Positions 1-6,675 of a DNA stretch of 6,921 nucleotides are shown here, piece by piece. Source of the stretch: Spirochaetaceae bacterium (lineage in GTDB: Bacteria > Spirochaetota > Spirochaetia > Treponematales > Breznakiellaceae); the NCBI GenBank assembly GCA_031280115.1, contig JAITHF010000264.1:1-6921 (forward strand). The letters are read 5' to 3'. A program made the position numbers and the translations under genes. Position 1 is the first letter of the stretch. Every line of letters starts with the position of its first letter. The notes beneath the pieces are model-generated. The model saw only the letters and a program-made list of their open reading frames with translations. It did not search any database and was not told the origin of the DNA.

Positions 1-143
1 AAGAGAATTTGGGGGGACCTGTCCCCCCAAACCCCCCACAAAAGCGACGTGCTTTGCGCCCATGCGCCATCGAATTCCGCTGAGGCGTTGCTTCGGGGTT
101 GTGACTAAACGTGCAAACCCTCCCGCTACAAGAAGCACGTGAA
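1..143 (+). repeat. Left copy of a structured leader repeat, upstream of aspA
   Basis: This noncoding stretch matches the reverse complement of 6676-6819 in a colinear way. Exact shared blocks are AAGAGA (1-6), TGCTTTG (50-56), TCCGCTGAGGCG (76-87), GGGTTGTGACTAAAC (96-110), GCAAACCC (113-120) and AGAAGCACGTGAA (131-143). Spacing between blocks is identical in both copies except for one base between TGCTTTG and TCCGCTGAGGCG. The element opens with a hairpin (8-31) and is followed by a C/G-run hairpin (142-148 paired with 152-158) that touches the aspA promoter. It may extend left of the window, because similarity starts at base 1. It reads in the same direction as aspA. I do not recognise the family. 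A dispersed intergenic repeat or a conserved upstream regulatory or RNA element both fit. Confidence 0.8.
8..31 (+). other. 11-bp perfect hairpin at the outer end of the left repeat
   Basis: TTTGGGGGGAC (8-18) pairs fully with GTCCCCCCAAA (21-31) around a two-base centre. The right repeat copy has a hairpin of the same stem length at the same place. No T-run follows on the + strand, so it is not an ordinary intrinsic terminator for rightward transcripts. Confidence 0.8.
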
Positions 144-156
144 CCCCCTATGGGGG

Positions 157-185
157 TTGAAGCCTCCGCAGGGGGCTGGTAGAAT
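157..185 (+). promoter_or_regulatory. Predicted sigma70-type promoter of aspA
   Basis: TTGAAG (157-162, four of six consensus bases) and TAGAAT (180-185, five of six) are separated by exactly 17 bp. The spacer contains a palindrome-like CCTCC-GCA-GGGGG (164-176 area), which could be an operator or only part of the repeat-derived C/G tract. The -35 box directly follows the GGGGG arm of the 142-158 hairpin, and the right-hand promoter has the same arrangement. A start about seven bases after the -10 box falls at or next to the A of the aspA ATG (192). Promoter assignment is by consensus only. Confidence 0.55.
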
Positions 186-191
186 AAAACT

Positions 192-1613
192 ATGAAAACT
201 TCTTTTCGTATAGAACATGACCTTATCGGAGAAAAAAAAATCCCTCTGGATTGTTATTACGGCGTGCAAACCGCCCGGGCCCGGGATAATTTTCATATTA
301 CCGGCGTAAAACTCGCAGGGTTCAGCACGTTCATCCGCTCCCTCGCGCAAGTCAAAAAAGCCTGCGCCCTGGCCAATTTCGAACTGGGCCTCCTTTCGGA
401 AGCAAAGAAAAACGCGATCTGCGAAGCCTGCGACGAAATCATCGCCGGCAAATACCACGATCAGTTCGTGGTGGATATGATACAAGGCGGCGCCGGCACC
501 AGCACCAACATGAACGCCAACGAGGTCATCGCCAATATCGGCCTTGAACTTATGGGGCATGAAAAAGGGGAATATACCTACCTGCACCCGAATAACGACG
601 TCAACCTTTCGCAGTCAACCAATGACGCCTACCCCACGGCACTGCGGGTCGCGCTTTTTGAAAAACTGGGGGAGCTCATAGAGGCCATGACGGTTATAAA
701 AGACTCCTGCGCCGGAAAAGCCGTGGAGTTTAAGGACGTTATCAAGATGGGAAGAACCCAGCTCCAGGACGCGGTCCCCATGACCCTGGGGCAGGAGTTC
801 CAGACCTACGCGGTTATGATAAACGAGGACATCCAGCGGGTAACCGACGCCCGCCAGCTTATCCGCGAGATGAACCTGGGCGCAACCGCCATCGGCACGG
901 GGATAAACTCCCATCCTGACTACGCAAAGGCGGCGGAGCGCAGGCTGCAAGAAGTTACAGGGCGGCCCTTTGTCACTGCTAAAGATCTGGTGGAAGCCAC
1001 CCAGGATACAGGCGCGTATGTCCAGATTTCAGGGGTTCTCAAGCGGGTGGCGACCAAGATGTCAAAGATATGCAGCGACCTTAGGCTTTTGAGTTCGGGC
1101 CCCCGCACCGGCATTAACGAGATAAACCTTCCTGCCATGCAGCCCGGCAGTTCTATCATGCCCGGCAAAGTCAATCCGGTGATACCCGAAGTGGTCAACC
1201 AGGTGTGCTTTCAAGTCATCGGGAGCGACGTAACCGTCACCCTTGCCTGCGAAGCCGGGCAGCTCCAGCTTAACGTGTTCGAGCCGGTTATCGCGTTTAA
1301 TCTTTTTAACTCGATAAACATGATGAGGAACGCCTTCAAGACATTGGCCCGGTCCTGCGTGGACGGCATTACCGCCAACCGGGAGCGGTGCCGGGATCTG
1401 GTGCTCTCAAGCATCGGGCTTGTGACGGCCCTCAACCCCTATATCGGGTATGAGAACGCAACGGCGGTGGCAAAAGAGGCGCTTGAAAGCGGCGCGTCAG
1501 TGTATGATATTGTTCTGCACAAGAAACTGCTGGACAAAGCCCAGCTCGAAGAGATCATAAAGCCGGAAAACATGGTAAAGCCCCGTTCCCCGTCGTCCCC
1601 GGGCGGCGCGTAG
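192..1613 (+). CDS. aspA: Aspartate ammonia-lyase (aspartase)
   Basis: A 473-residue member of the aspartase/fumarase superfamily, a cytoplasmic homotetramer that reversibly converts L-aspartate to fumarate and ammonia. Visible family landmarks are YYGVQT (22-27), GAGTSTNMNANEVIAN (100-115), HPNNDVNLSQSTND (132-145), GRTQLQDAVPMTLGQEF (187-203) and the signature loop GSSIMPGKVNP (319-329). By family analogy the first serine of that loop (S320) is the catalytic base. After the loop comes VIPEVVNQVCFQVIG, typical of aspartases, where class II fumarases have a different sequence, so AspA is preferred over FumC. Length is close to the E. coli enzyme (478). The N-terminus FRIEHDLIGEKKIP aligns with the usual aspartase start, supporting the ATG at 192. 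There is no good Shine-Dalgarno sequence before it (see promoter). The C-terminal tail after about residue 460 is short and rich in Pro, Ser and Gly. Confidence 0.95.
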   Translation: MKTSFRIEHDLIGEKKIPLDCYYGVQTARARDNFHITGVKLAGFSTFIRSLAQVKKACALANFELGLLSEAKKNAICEACDEIIAGKYHDQFVVDMIQGGAGTSTNMNANEVIANIGLELMGHEKGEYTYLHPNNDVNLSQSTNDAYPTALRVALFEKLGELIEAMTVIKDSCAGKAVEFKDVIKMGRTQLQDAVPMTLGQEFQTYAVMINEDIQRVTDARQLIREMNLGATAIGTGINSHPDYAKAAERRLQEVTGRPFVTAKDLVEATQDTGAYVQISGVLKRVATKMSKICSDLRLLSSGPRTGINEINLPAMQPGSSIMPGKVNPVIPEVVNQVCFQVIGSDVTVTLACEAGQLQLNVFEPVIAFNLFNSINMMRNAFKTLARSCVDGITANRERCRDLVLSSIGLVTALNPYIGYENATAVAKEALESGASVYDIVLHKKLLDKAQLEEIIKPENMVKPRSPSSPGGA

Positions 1614-1638
1614 AAAAGAGGGTCGTTCCCCAAGGGCC

Positions 1639-1663
1639 GGGCTGTTCAGTTAAGCCCCTTTTT
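1639..1663 (+). terminator. Weak intrinsic terminator candidate for aspA
   Basis: GGGCT (1639-1643) can pair with AGCCC (1653-1657) around a nine-base loop, followed by C and TTTTT (1659-1663). It lies 25 bases past the aspA stop and overlaps the last codons of the convergent methyltransferase gene. The stem is only 5 bp. A competing fold, GCCCC-TTTTT-GGGGC (1654-1668), uses the same bases, so function is uncertain. Confidence 0.4.
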
Positions 1664-2611
1664 GGGGCGGGATTGCCGGAGCCGGGTGTTCCGCTCCCAG
1701 AACACGCCGTCAGTATAGCCCTGGATAGCCCTATTCTCGTCTGCCAAAATAAGCCGCTTTTCGGCCCACAGGCAGTATTCCTCGTTTATCTCAATGCCCG
1801 CATAGCGCCGGCCCAGCTTCTTTGCCGCAACTGACGTGGTGCCTGAGCCGAGAAACGGGTCAAAGACCATCCCGTTCTCAGGGCAGCTTGCTAAAATCAG
1901 TTTTGCCGCGAGTTTTTCAGGCTTCTGGGCGGGATGATCCGTATTTTCCGGCATTGACCAGTAGGGCACCGAAATATCGTCCCAGAAATTGCCCGGGTAG
2001 GTCAGGCGGAACCTGCCGTCACCGGTTTCTTCCCAGTCTTTGGGCTTGCCCTCAAAGCGGTACGGCGCGAGGACCCGGCGCTTTTGTTTTACCGCGCTGC
2101 TGTTAAAATAATACGCCGCCCCTTTGGTGCCGAACCAAATATCTTCAGACACGTTTTTCCAGTTCGCCTTCGCGCCTTTCCCCTTTTCCCGCTGCCAGGT
2201 AATCCGGCTGCGGACAACCGTGAAATCCCGCATTATCCGGTACACGCAGGAAGCGCTTTTCCAGTCCCCGCACATATACACCGAACCGTCGGGCTTCAGC
2301 GCGTCCATAAGCCGGGGGAACCAGGTCAGCACATAGGCCAGATACGCCTCGTCCGATGTCTTTGAGAACCGTAAGCCGTGAAAGTTTTTATCAAGGTTAT
2401 AGGGCGGGTCGATAATAACCAGGTCCGCGAAGCCTTTGGGGAGCAGGCCCAGGGCGGCGCAGGTATCGGCGCAGATAGTTTTGTTGGTTATGTCCGAAAG
2501 GGCCAGCGGCTCCCCTGCGGGATAGAGCAGCCGCTGCCGGAGCGCGCCCCGCTCAGGCTCCGAAACTTGCAGGGTCCTGTTCCGCAAAGCCCGCTCTTTC
2601 TCTTGCGCCAT
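1646..2611 (-). CDS. Beta-class DNA (N4-cytosine or N6-adenine) methyltransferase, apparently orphan
   Basis: A 321-residue amino-methyltransferase that would transfer a methyl group from S-adenosylmethionine to an exocyclic amino group in DNA. The catalytic motif IV DPPY is at 68-71 (IIDPPYNL). The SAM-binding motif I, FDPFLGSGTT, comes later at 250-259, preceded by HPAQKPEKL (226-234, motif X region). Catalytic motif before SAM motif is the beta-class order seen in enzymes such as M.RsrI. The region between (about 120-220) should contain the target recognition part. I cannot read the recognition site from sequence. All core motifs look intact. DPPY is common in N6-adenine enzymes but also occurs in N4-cytosine enzymes. 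No endonuclease lies beside it, so it may be solitary or a remnant of a restriction system. The ATG at 2611 follows an A-rich leader with no Shine-Dalgarno sequence. It is 41 bp behind the permease gene on the same strand and could be co-transcribed with it. Confidence 0.88.
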   Translation of the reverse strand: MAQEKERALRNRTLQVSEPERGALRQRLLYPAGEPLALSDITNKTICADTCAALGLLPKGFADLVIIDPPYNLDKNFHGLRFSKTSDEAYLAYVLTWFPRLMDALKPDGSVYMCGDWKSASCVYRIMRDFTVVRSRITWQREKGKGAKANWKNVSEDIWFGTKGAAYYFNSSAVKQKRRVLAPYRFEGKPKDWEETGDGRFRLTYPGNFWDDISVPYWSMPENTDHPAQKPEKLAAKLILASCPENGMVFDPFLGSGTTSVAAKKLGRRYAGIEINEEYCLWAEKRLILADENRAIQGYTDGVFWERNTRLRQSRPKKGLN

Positions 2612-2650
2612 TTTTATTTTTTATTTTTTTATCCCGCGCGCCGGCGCGGG
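2611..2650 (-). promoter_or_regulatory. GC hairpin followed by an A-rich leader before the methyltransferase
   Basis: Read on the - strand, CCCGCGC pairs with GCGCGGG (2644-2650 with 2633-2639) around a CGGC loop, giving a 7-bp pure G+C stem just after the permease stop. It is followed by a nearly pure A tract (2611-2631) that runs into the methyltransferase ATG. A's rather than T's follow the stem, so it is not a canonical terminator in this direction. In the + direction the T's precede the stem. Likely roles are 3'-end stabilisation of the upstream message or a translation-enhancing unstructured leader. Both are inference. Confidence 0.45.
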
Positions 2651-2652
2651 GC

Positions 2653-3843
2653 CTAGAGGGATTTGGAAGAACGGGTTTTGGAGTAGAGGTCAAACGCCAC
2701 CGCCGCAAGGAGGACAAAGCCCTTTATGGCCTGCTGCCAGTCTATCCCTACCCCTATAATCGACATGCCGTTGTTGAGAACCCCCATGAAAAGGCCCCCC
2801 ACAATGGCGCCGATAATGGTTCCGATCCCGCCTGTGGTGGACGCGCCGCCGATGTAACAGGCCGCGATAGCGTCAAGCTCGAAGTTCTGCCCCGCCTTGG
2901 GGGTCGCCACGTTAAGGCGCGCCGCAAAGACCATGCCCGCCAAGGCTGCGATGACGCCCATGTTGGTATACACCCAGAACATGACCCACTCGGTTTTGAT
3001 CCCCGATAGTTTCGCGGCTTTCGCGTTGCCCCCCAGGGCGTAAATATGCCGCCCCTGCACGGTTTGGGAGGTGATAAAGTGATAGGCCCCCACCAAAAGC
3101 CCCAGCACCGCGAGGATATTGGGAATACCCCGGTATAAGGCGAACACAAGGGCGAACGCCATGATAACCAGTACGAGGAATACGGTCTTGCCAATCCACA
3201 GCCCCCAGGGAAGCATGGCGAAATTGAACTGTTTTTGTTTTGCCCGGGATTTCGCGCCGCTCAAGACGATAAGGGCCGAGAGGATAACCCCGATACCCAG
3301 GGTAAAGAGGTGTATCTTCGCGCCCCCTGGGGCAAGGCCCCTAAGAGGGTCCGGGATGAATCCTGAGGAGAGGGACTGAAACATTTGAGGGAAGGGCCCC
3401 TTGGACTGGCCTTGCAGGAGCACCAGGGCGATCCCCCTGAAGATAAGCATTCCCGCAAGGGTCACGATAAACGCCGGTATACGCAGAAAGGCGATCCAGA
3501 ATCCCTGCCAGGCGCCGATAACCCCGCCTGCAAGAAGGGATATGAGTATCGCCAGAAAGGGGTCCGCCTTTTTATCCACAATGAGCATCGCCGCGACCGC
3601 CCCCACAAAGGCCACCACCGACCCGACTGAAAGGTCTATGTTGCCGGTGAGGATGCAGAGCATCATGCCCACCGCGAGGATTAAGACATAACTGTTCTGC
3701 AAAACCAGATTGGTGAGGTTCACCGGACGGAAGAGCACCCCGCCGGTAAGCGCGCCGAAGAAGAGCATCGCCGCCGCAAGGGCGGTGACCATGCCGTATT
3801 GCCGGAAGTTCTTTTTTAGGTTTTCCAATAAAATGTTCATCAT
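2653..3843 (-). CDS. gguB: Sugar ABC transporter permease (GguB/MmsB/XylH type)
   Basis: A 396-residue integral inner-membrane permease of the BPD_transp_2 family (CUT2 class), of the length usual for XylH/GguB. It should form the channel that takes sugar from the binding protein and couples to the adjacent ATPase. Multiple hydrophobic segments run through the protein, starting near 18-38 and 52-66. The family motif GNIDLSVGS is at 67-75. A loop GRHIYALGGNAKAAKLSGI (264-282) is the likely contact with the ATPase, and a Gly-rich stretch AACYIGGASTTGGIGTIIG lies at 327-345. The reading frame is open back to 3906, but that start would overlap the ATPase gene and add 21 mostly basic residues. The ATG at 3843 (or the next codon, 3840) lies just after the ATPase stop with AAGAG upstream, and is preferred. 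The 7-bp gap to the ATPase gene indicates one operon. Confidence 0.9.
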   Translation of the reverse strand: MMNILLENLKKNFRQYGMVTALAAAMLFFGALTGGVLFRPVNLTNLVLQNSYVLILAVGMMLCILTGNIDLSVGSVVAFVGAVAAMLIVDKKADPFLAILISLLAGGVIGAWQGFWIAFLRIPAFIVTLAGMLIFRGIALVLLQGQSKGPFPQMFQSLSSGFIPDPLRGLAPGGAKIHLFTLGIGVILSALIVLSGAKSRAKQKQFNFAMLPWGLWIGKTVFLVLVIMAFALVFALYRGIPNILAVLGLLVGAYHFITSQTVQGRHIYALGGNAKAAKLSGIKTEWVMFWVYTNMGVIAALAGMVFAARLNVATPKAGQNFELDAIAACYIGGASTTGGIGTIIGAIVGGLFMGVLNNGMSIIGVGIDWQQAIKGFVLLAAVAFDLYSKTRSSKSL

Positions 3844-3850
3844 GTTTCTC

Positions 3851-5389
3851 TTAGGTTTGTATGATATGCCGCATAACCGCTTCCTGAGTCGCGCTCCTGC
3901 CGTCAAGCTCGCCTGTAATGCGGCCTTCGCTCATCACGTAAATCCGGTCGCTCATGCCGATAACCTCCGGCAGTTCTGACGAGATAAGGATGCAGGCCAT
4001 GCCCTGGGAGGCGAGCATATTGATTATCGTATAGATTTCGTATTTCGCGCCCACGTCAATGCCCCGGGTCGGCTCGTCAAGAATGAGTATCTTAGGGTCG
4101 CTGAACAGCCATTTGGAAAGCACCACTTTCTGCTGGTTCCCGCCGGAGAGGTGCATGGCAGGCTGGAGTATTGACGGTGCTTTGGTATTCATAACCCGCT
4201 TGTAGTATTCCGCTTCCCTCACCTCCGCCGCGTCGTTGATGACGTTATAGGCCGCCACTTTTTTAAGTTTCGCAAGGGTGGTATTTTGTTTAATGTCCTC
4301 AATAAGCACGAGCCCGTATTCTTTGCGGTCTTCGGTAACATACGCGAGCCCCCGCTCGATCGCCTTGGGGATAGAGGTAAGGGCTGCCTCTTTCCCGTTG
4401 ATAAAGGTCTTCCCGCTGATATTGGCGCCGTAGCACCGCCCGAAGAGGCTCATGGCGAACTCGGTGCGCCCGGCCCCCATAAGGCCCGCGATGCCCGCCA
4501 CCTCTCCGGCGCGCACTTTGATATTAACCTTGTCCAGCAGTTTCCGTTCTGTTTGTTCCGGATGGTACACGGTCCAATCCTGCACCTCGAATACCACCTC
4601 CCCCAGCGGGACCGAGCGTTTAGGGAAGCGGTCGGTAATCTCCCGCCCCACCATGCCCTTGATAATCCGCTCCTCAGGAATACCTTCGCGCCCCACTTCC
4701 AGAGTCTCTACGGTTTTGCCGTCCCGTATGATCGTAATCCGGTCAGCCACGGCGGCCACTTCGTTAAGTTTATGGGAAATCATAACCGACGCGATGCCGT
4801 GGGCGTCCCGCAGCTCCCGCAGGAGGCGCAGCAGGTTCTGGCTGTCAGTTTCGTTGAGCGCCGCAGTGGGTTCGTCAAGAATAAGCAGTTTCGCTTCTTT
4901 CGCAAGGGCCTTGGCAATCTCCACGATCTGCTGTTTGCCCACGCCGATACGGTTTACCGGCGTGTCCGGGTTTTCGCCGAGCCCCAGCTTCTTCATGTAA
5001 TAGAGCGCGTCTTCTCTGGTTTTGTGCCAGTTAATCACCTGATGCCGCGCCCGCTCGTGCCCTAGAAAAATGTTTTCTGCAATAGAAAGATAGGGGCTCA
5101 GCGCAAGTTCCTGATGGATGATGGCGATGCCCGCCCGCTCGCTCTGCTTTATGTCCGGGAACGCGCAGGCTTTCCCGTCAAAGACAATGTCCCCCTGATA
5201 CGTTCCGTAGGGGTACACGCCGGAGAGGATTTTCATCAGCGTTGATTTTCCCGCGCCGTTTTCCCCGACCAGGGCGTGGATTTCCTGCTGCCGCACCGTA
5301 AGATTGACGTTGTCAAGGGCTTTCACCCCGGGAAACTCCATGGTGATAGCGCGCATCTGAAGCAAGGCCCCCCGGCCGCCGGCATCCAT
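3851..5389 (-). CDS. gguA: Sugar ABC transporter ATP-binding protein, two fused ABC domains (GguA/MmsA/XylG type)
   Basis: A 512-residue cytoplasmic ATPase with two nucleotide-binding domains in one chain, standard for CUT2 sugar importers. Numbered from the ATG at 5389: domain 1 has Walker [10 protein letters not shown] (42-50), the Q-loop region HQELAL (92-97), a degenerate signature GVGKQQ (149-154), Walker B LLILDEPT (168-175) and switch histidine H206. Domain 2 has a degenerate Walker [10 protein letters not shown] (302-310, Arg for Lys), signature LSGGNQQ (414-420) and Walker B ILILDEPT (434-441). This pairing of degenerate sites is usual in the family. The frame is open back to a TTG at 5416, but that codon has no Shine-Dalgarno sequence. 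The ATG at 5389 has GGGAG four bases upstream and gives the usual family length and N-terminus. The gene sits 29 bp after the binding-protein stop. Confidence 0.93.
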   Translation of the reverse strand: MDAGGRGALLQMRAITMEFPGVKALDNVNLTVRQQEIHALVGENGAGKSTLMKILSGVYPYGTYQGDIVFDGKACAFPDIKQSERAGIAIIHQELALSPYLSIAENIFLGHERARHQVINWHKTREDALYYMKKLGLGENPDTPVNRIGVGKQQIVEIAKALAKEAKLLILDEPTAALNETDSQNLLRLLRELRDAHGIASVMISHKLNEVAAVADRITIIRDGKTVETLEVGREGIPEERIIKGMVGREITDRFPKRSVPLGEVVFEVQDWTVYHPEQTERKLLDKVNIKVRAGEVAGIAGLMGAGRTEFAMSLFGRCYGANISGKTFINGKEAALTSIPKAIERGLAYVTEDRKEYGLVLIEDIKQNTTLAKLKKVAAYNVINDAAEVREAEYYKRVMNTKAPSILQPAMHLSGGNQQKVVLSKWLFSDPKILILDEPTRGIDVGAKYEIYTIINMLASQGMACILISSELPEVIGMSDRIYVMSEGRITGELDGRSATQEAVMRHIIQT

Positions 5390-5418
5390 AGCGCTCCCGC
5401 TCCGGCTCCCTGTCAAAA

Positions 5419-6558
5419 TCAGAGCCCCAATTCAGCGGCCGTATAGTACCCGTTATCCACCAGGTCTTTTTTGATATTGTCTTTATAAATCGCCGTTGAC
5501 TGGAGGAGCATTGAGGGAACGATATACGGTTTCCCGTCTTTCGTGCTGCCGTTCTCATAATCAGTTATGTTGTTCACCGCCGCGCTCCTGCCTTCCAGAA
5601 TAGCGGTAACGATCTTGACCGCTTCGGCGGCAAGGAGGCGGGTATCCTTAAAGATCGTGGCGTACTGCTCCCCTGCGATAATAGATTTTACGGACGGGAG
5701 TTCCGCGTCCTGGCCGCCCACGACAGGCATAGGGCTGCCGCCGGACCCGTAGCCCACGCCTTTGAGCGACGAGAGGATGCCCAGGCTGATGCCGTCATAG
5801 GGGGAAAGCACGCCGTCAAGTTTCCGGTCGGTGTAATAGGCGGAGAGGAGGTTATCCATTCTCGCCTGGGCCGTGGCGCCGTCCCACCGCAGGGTTCCCA
5901 CCCGGTCCATACCTTGCTGGCCTGAGCCTATGACGAGGGTTTTCCGGTCGAAATAGGGTTTCAGCACGTCCATAGCGCCGTTATAAAAGAAATAGGCGTT
6001 GTTGTCGTCCGGCGAGCCGCCGAAAAGCTCGATGTACCGAGGCGCCTCTTGGGTAGCGGCGGCAAGGTTAAGCCCGGCGGCCAGAATATCCCCCATCTGC
6101 ATCCCGACTTTATAATTGTCGAAAGACACGTAATAGTCAACATACGGGCTGTTGCGGATGAGCCTGTCATAGGCGATAACCTGAATACCCTCGTCGTGGG
6201 CTTTTTCCAGCACTGCTGTCAGGGACTCGCCGTCGATACTGGCGATGACCAGCACTTTGACGCCGGCGGTAATCATGTTTTCAATCTGGGAGACTTGGTT
6301 TTCCACCAGGTCTTCCCCGTACTGGAGATTGACGCGGTAGCCGAGCTGTTCGAGCTGGGCTTTCACATTATCCCCGTCTTGTATCCACCGCTGGGATGAT
6401 TTCGTGGGCATTGCAACGCCTACGGCCCCCTTGTCCCCCTGCTGGCGGCTGGCGTCAGCGCTGCCGCCGCCGCCGCTCTGGGGTTTGTTGCAGCTAAGGG
6501 TTATTCCTGCTGCTGCCAAAAGCGCCAGAGCCCTGACCGCGGCTGTTCTGATTTTCAT
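5419..6558 (-). CDS. chvE: Multiple-sugar-binding lipoprotein (ChvE-like)
   Basis: A 379-residue periplasmic sugar-binding protein, first gene of the importer operon. It has a signal peptide: basic start MKIR, hydrophobic core to about 21, then cysteine 23 in ITLSC. That is a relaxed lipobox, consistent with a lipid-anchored protein of the kind common in spirochaetes and Gram-positives. A Gly/Ser/Gln-rich linker (about 26-43) follows. The mature part closely resembles Agrobacterium ChvE as I recall it: [14 protein letters not shown] (46-59), [20 protein letters not shown] (91-110), AYDRLIRN (129-136), [12 protein letters not shown] (177-188), [20 protein letters not shown] (221-240), LSPYDG (251-256), [19 protein letters not shown] (281-299). 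These match the group that binds xylose, glucose, galactose, arabinose and related sugars. The exact ligand cannot be read here. ChvE's role in virulence sensing in Agrobacterium is not implied. The start at 6558 has a strong GGAGGA site. Confidence 0.93.
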   Translation of the reverse strand: MKIRTAAVRALALLAAAGITLSCNKPQSGGGGSADASRQQGDKGAVGVAMPTKSSQRWIQDGDNVKAQLEQLGYRVNLQYGEDLVENQVSQIENMITAGVKVLVIASIDGESLTAVLEKAHDEGIQVIAYDRLIRNSPYVDYYVSFDNYKVGMQMGDILAAGLNLAAATQEAPRYIELFGGSPDDNNAYFFYNGAMDVLKPYFDRKTLVIGSGQQGMDRVGTLRWDGATAQARMDNLLSAYYTDRKLDGVLSPYDGISLGILSSLKGVGYGSGGSPMPVVGGQDAELPSVKSIIAGEQYATIFKDTRLLAAEAVKIVTAILEGRSAAVNNITDYENGSTKDGKPYIVPSMLLQSTAIYKDNIKKDLVDNGYYTAAELGL

Positions 6559-6563
6559 ACGAT

Positions 6564-6569
6564 TCCTCC
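6564..6569 (-). promoter_or_regulatory. Strong ribosome binding site of the sugar-binding protein gene
   Basis: GGAGGA on the - strand, five bases before the ATG at 6558. It fixes the start and shows that the host uses Shine-Dalgarno initiation for this gene, in contrast with aspA and the methyltransferase, where no comparable site is seen. Confidence 0.85.
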
Positions 6570-6612
6570 AAAGGTTTGCCAGAATATATACGCTGCGTGA
6601 ACGTACCTGATT

Positions 6613-6641
6613 ATCGTACTATACCCCTTATCCTCCGTCAA
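6613..6641 (-). promoter_or_regulatory. Predicted sigma70-type promoter of the sugar importer operon
   Basis: On the - strand TTGACG (6636-6641, five of six consensus bases) and TACGAT (6613-6618, four of six) are 17 bp apart. A start near 6606 would give a leader of about 48 bases containing the GGAGGA site. The -35 box follows a GGGGG run, as in the aspA promoter. An AT-rich TATATATT stretch nearer the gene (around 6584-6592) is an alternative -10 but lacks a well-placed -35. Confidence 0.5.
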
Positions 6642-6672
6642 CCCCCTGCGGGCAGCCGTAGCCCCCTGCGGG
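6642..6672 (-). repeat. Duplicated C/G-run module between repeat and promoter
   Basis: CCCCCTGCGGG occurs twice on the + strand, at 6642-6652 and 6662-6672, 20 bp apart. Each copy can fold as CCCCC-GCA-GGGGG or a close variant. The left element has one clean C/G hairpin at this place (142-158) and a second imperfect one inside its promoter spacer, so this part varies between copies. Confidence 0.6.
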
Positions 6673-6675
6673 GGA

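Noticed and set aside
1..191. A known riboswitch or T-box in the aspA leader
   Set aside because: I could not match the conserved blocks to any riboswitch consensus I know. The predicted promoter lies downstream of the element, so the element would not be in that aspA transcript.
126..587. - strand frame (153 codons) across the aspA start
   Set aside because: It overlaps the conserved N-terminal part of aspA and the repeat, and has no recognisable motif.
3844..3906. Upstream start of the permease overlapping the ATPase gene
   Set aside because: It would overlap the ATPase by 56 bases and add a basic stretch not expected in the family. ATG codons at 3843 and 3840 follow the ATPase stop directly.
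4286..5065. Long + strand open frame (259 codons) antisense to the ABC ATPase
   Set aside because: It lies entirely inside a clear ATPase gene. Its composition is that expected of the complement of a G+C-rich gene, and no domain is recognisable.
5390..5416. TTG start giving a 521-residue ATPase
   Set aside because: There is no ribosome binding site before the TTG. The ATG at 5389 has GGGAG upstream and gives the usual family N-terminus and length.
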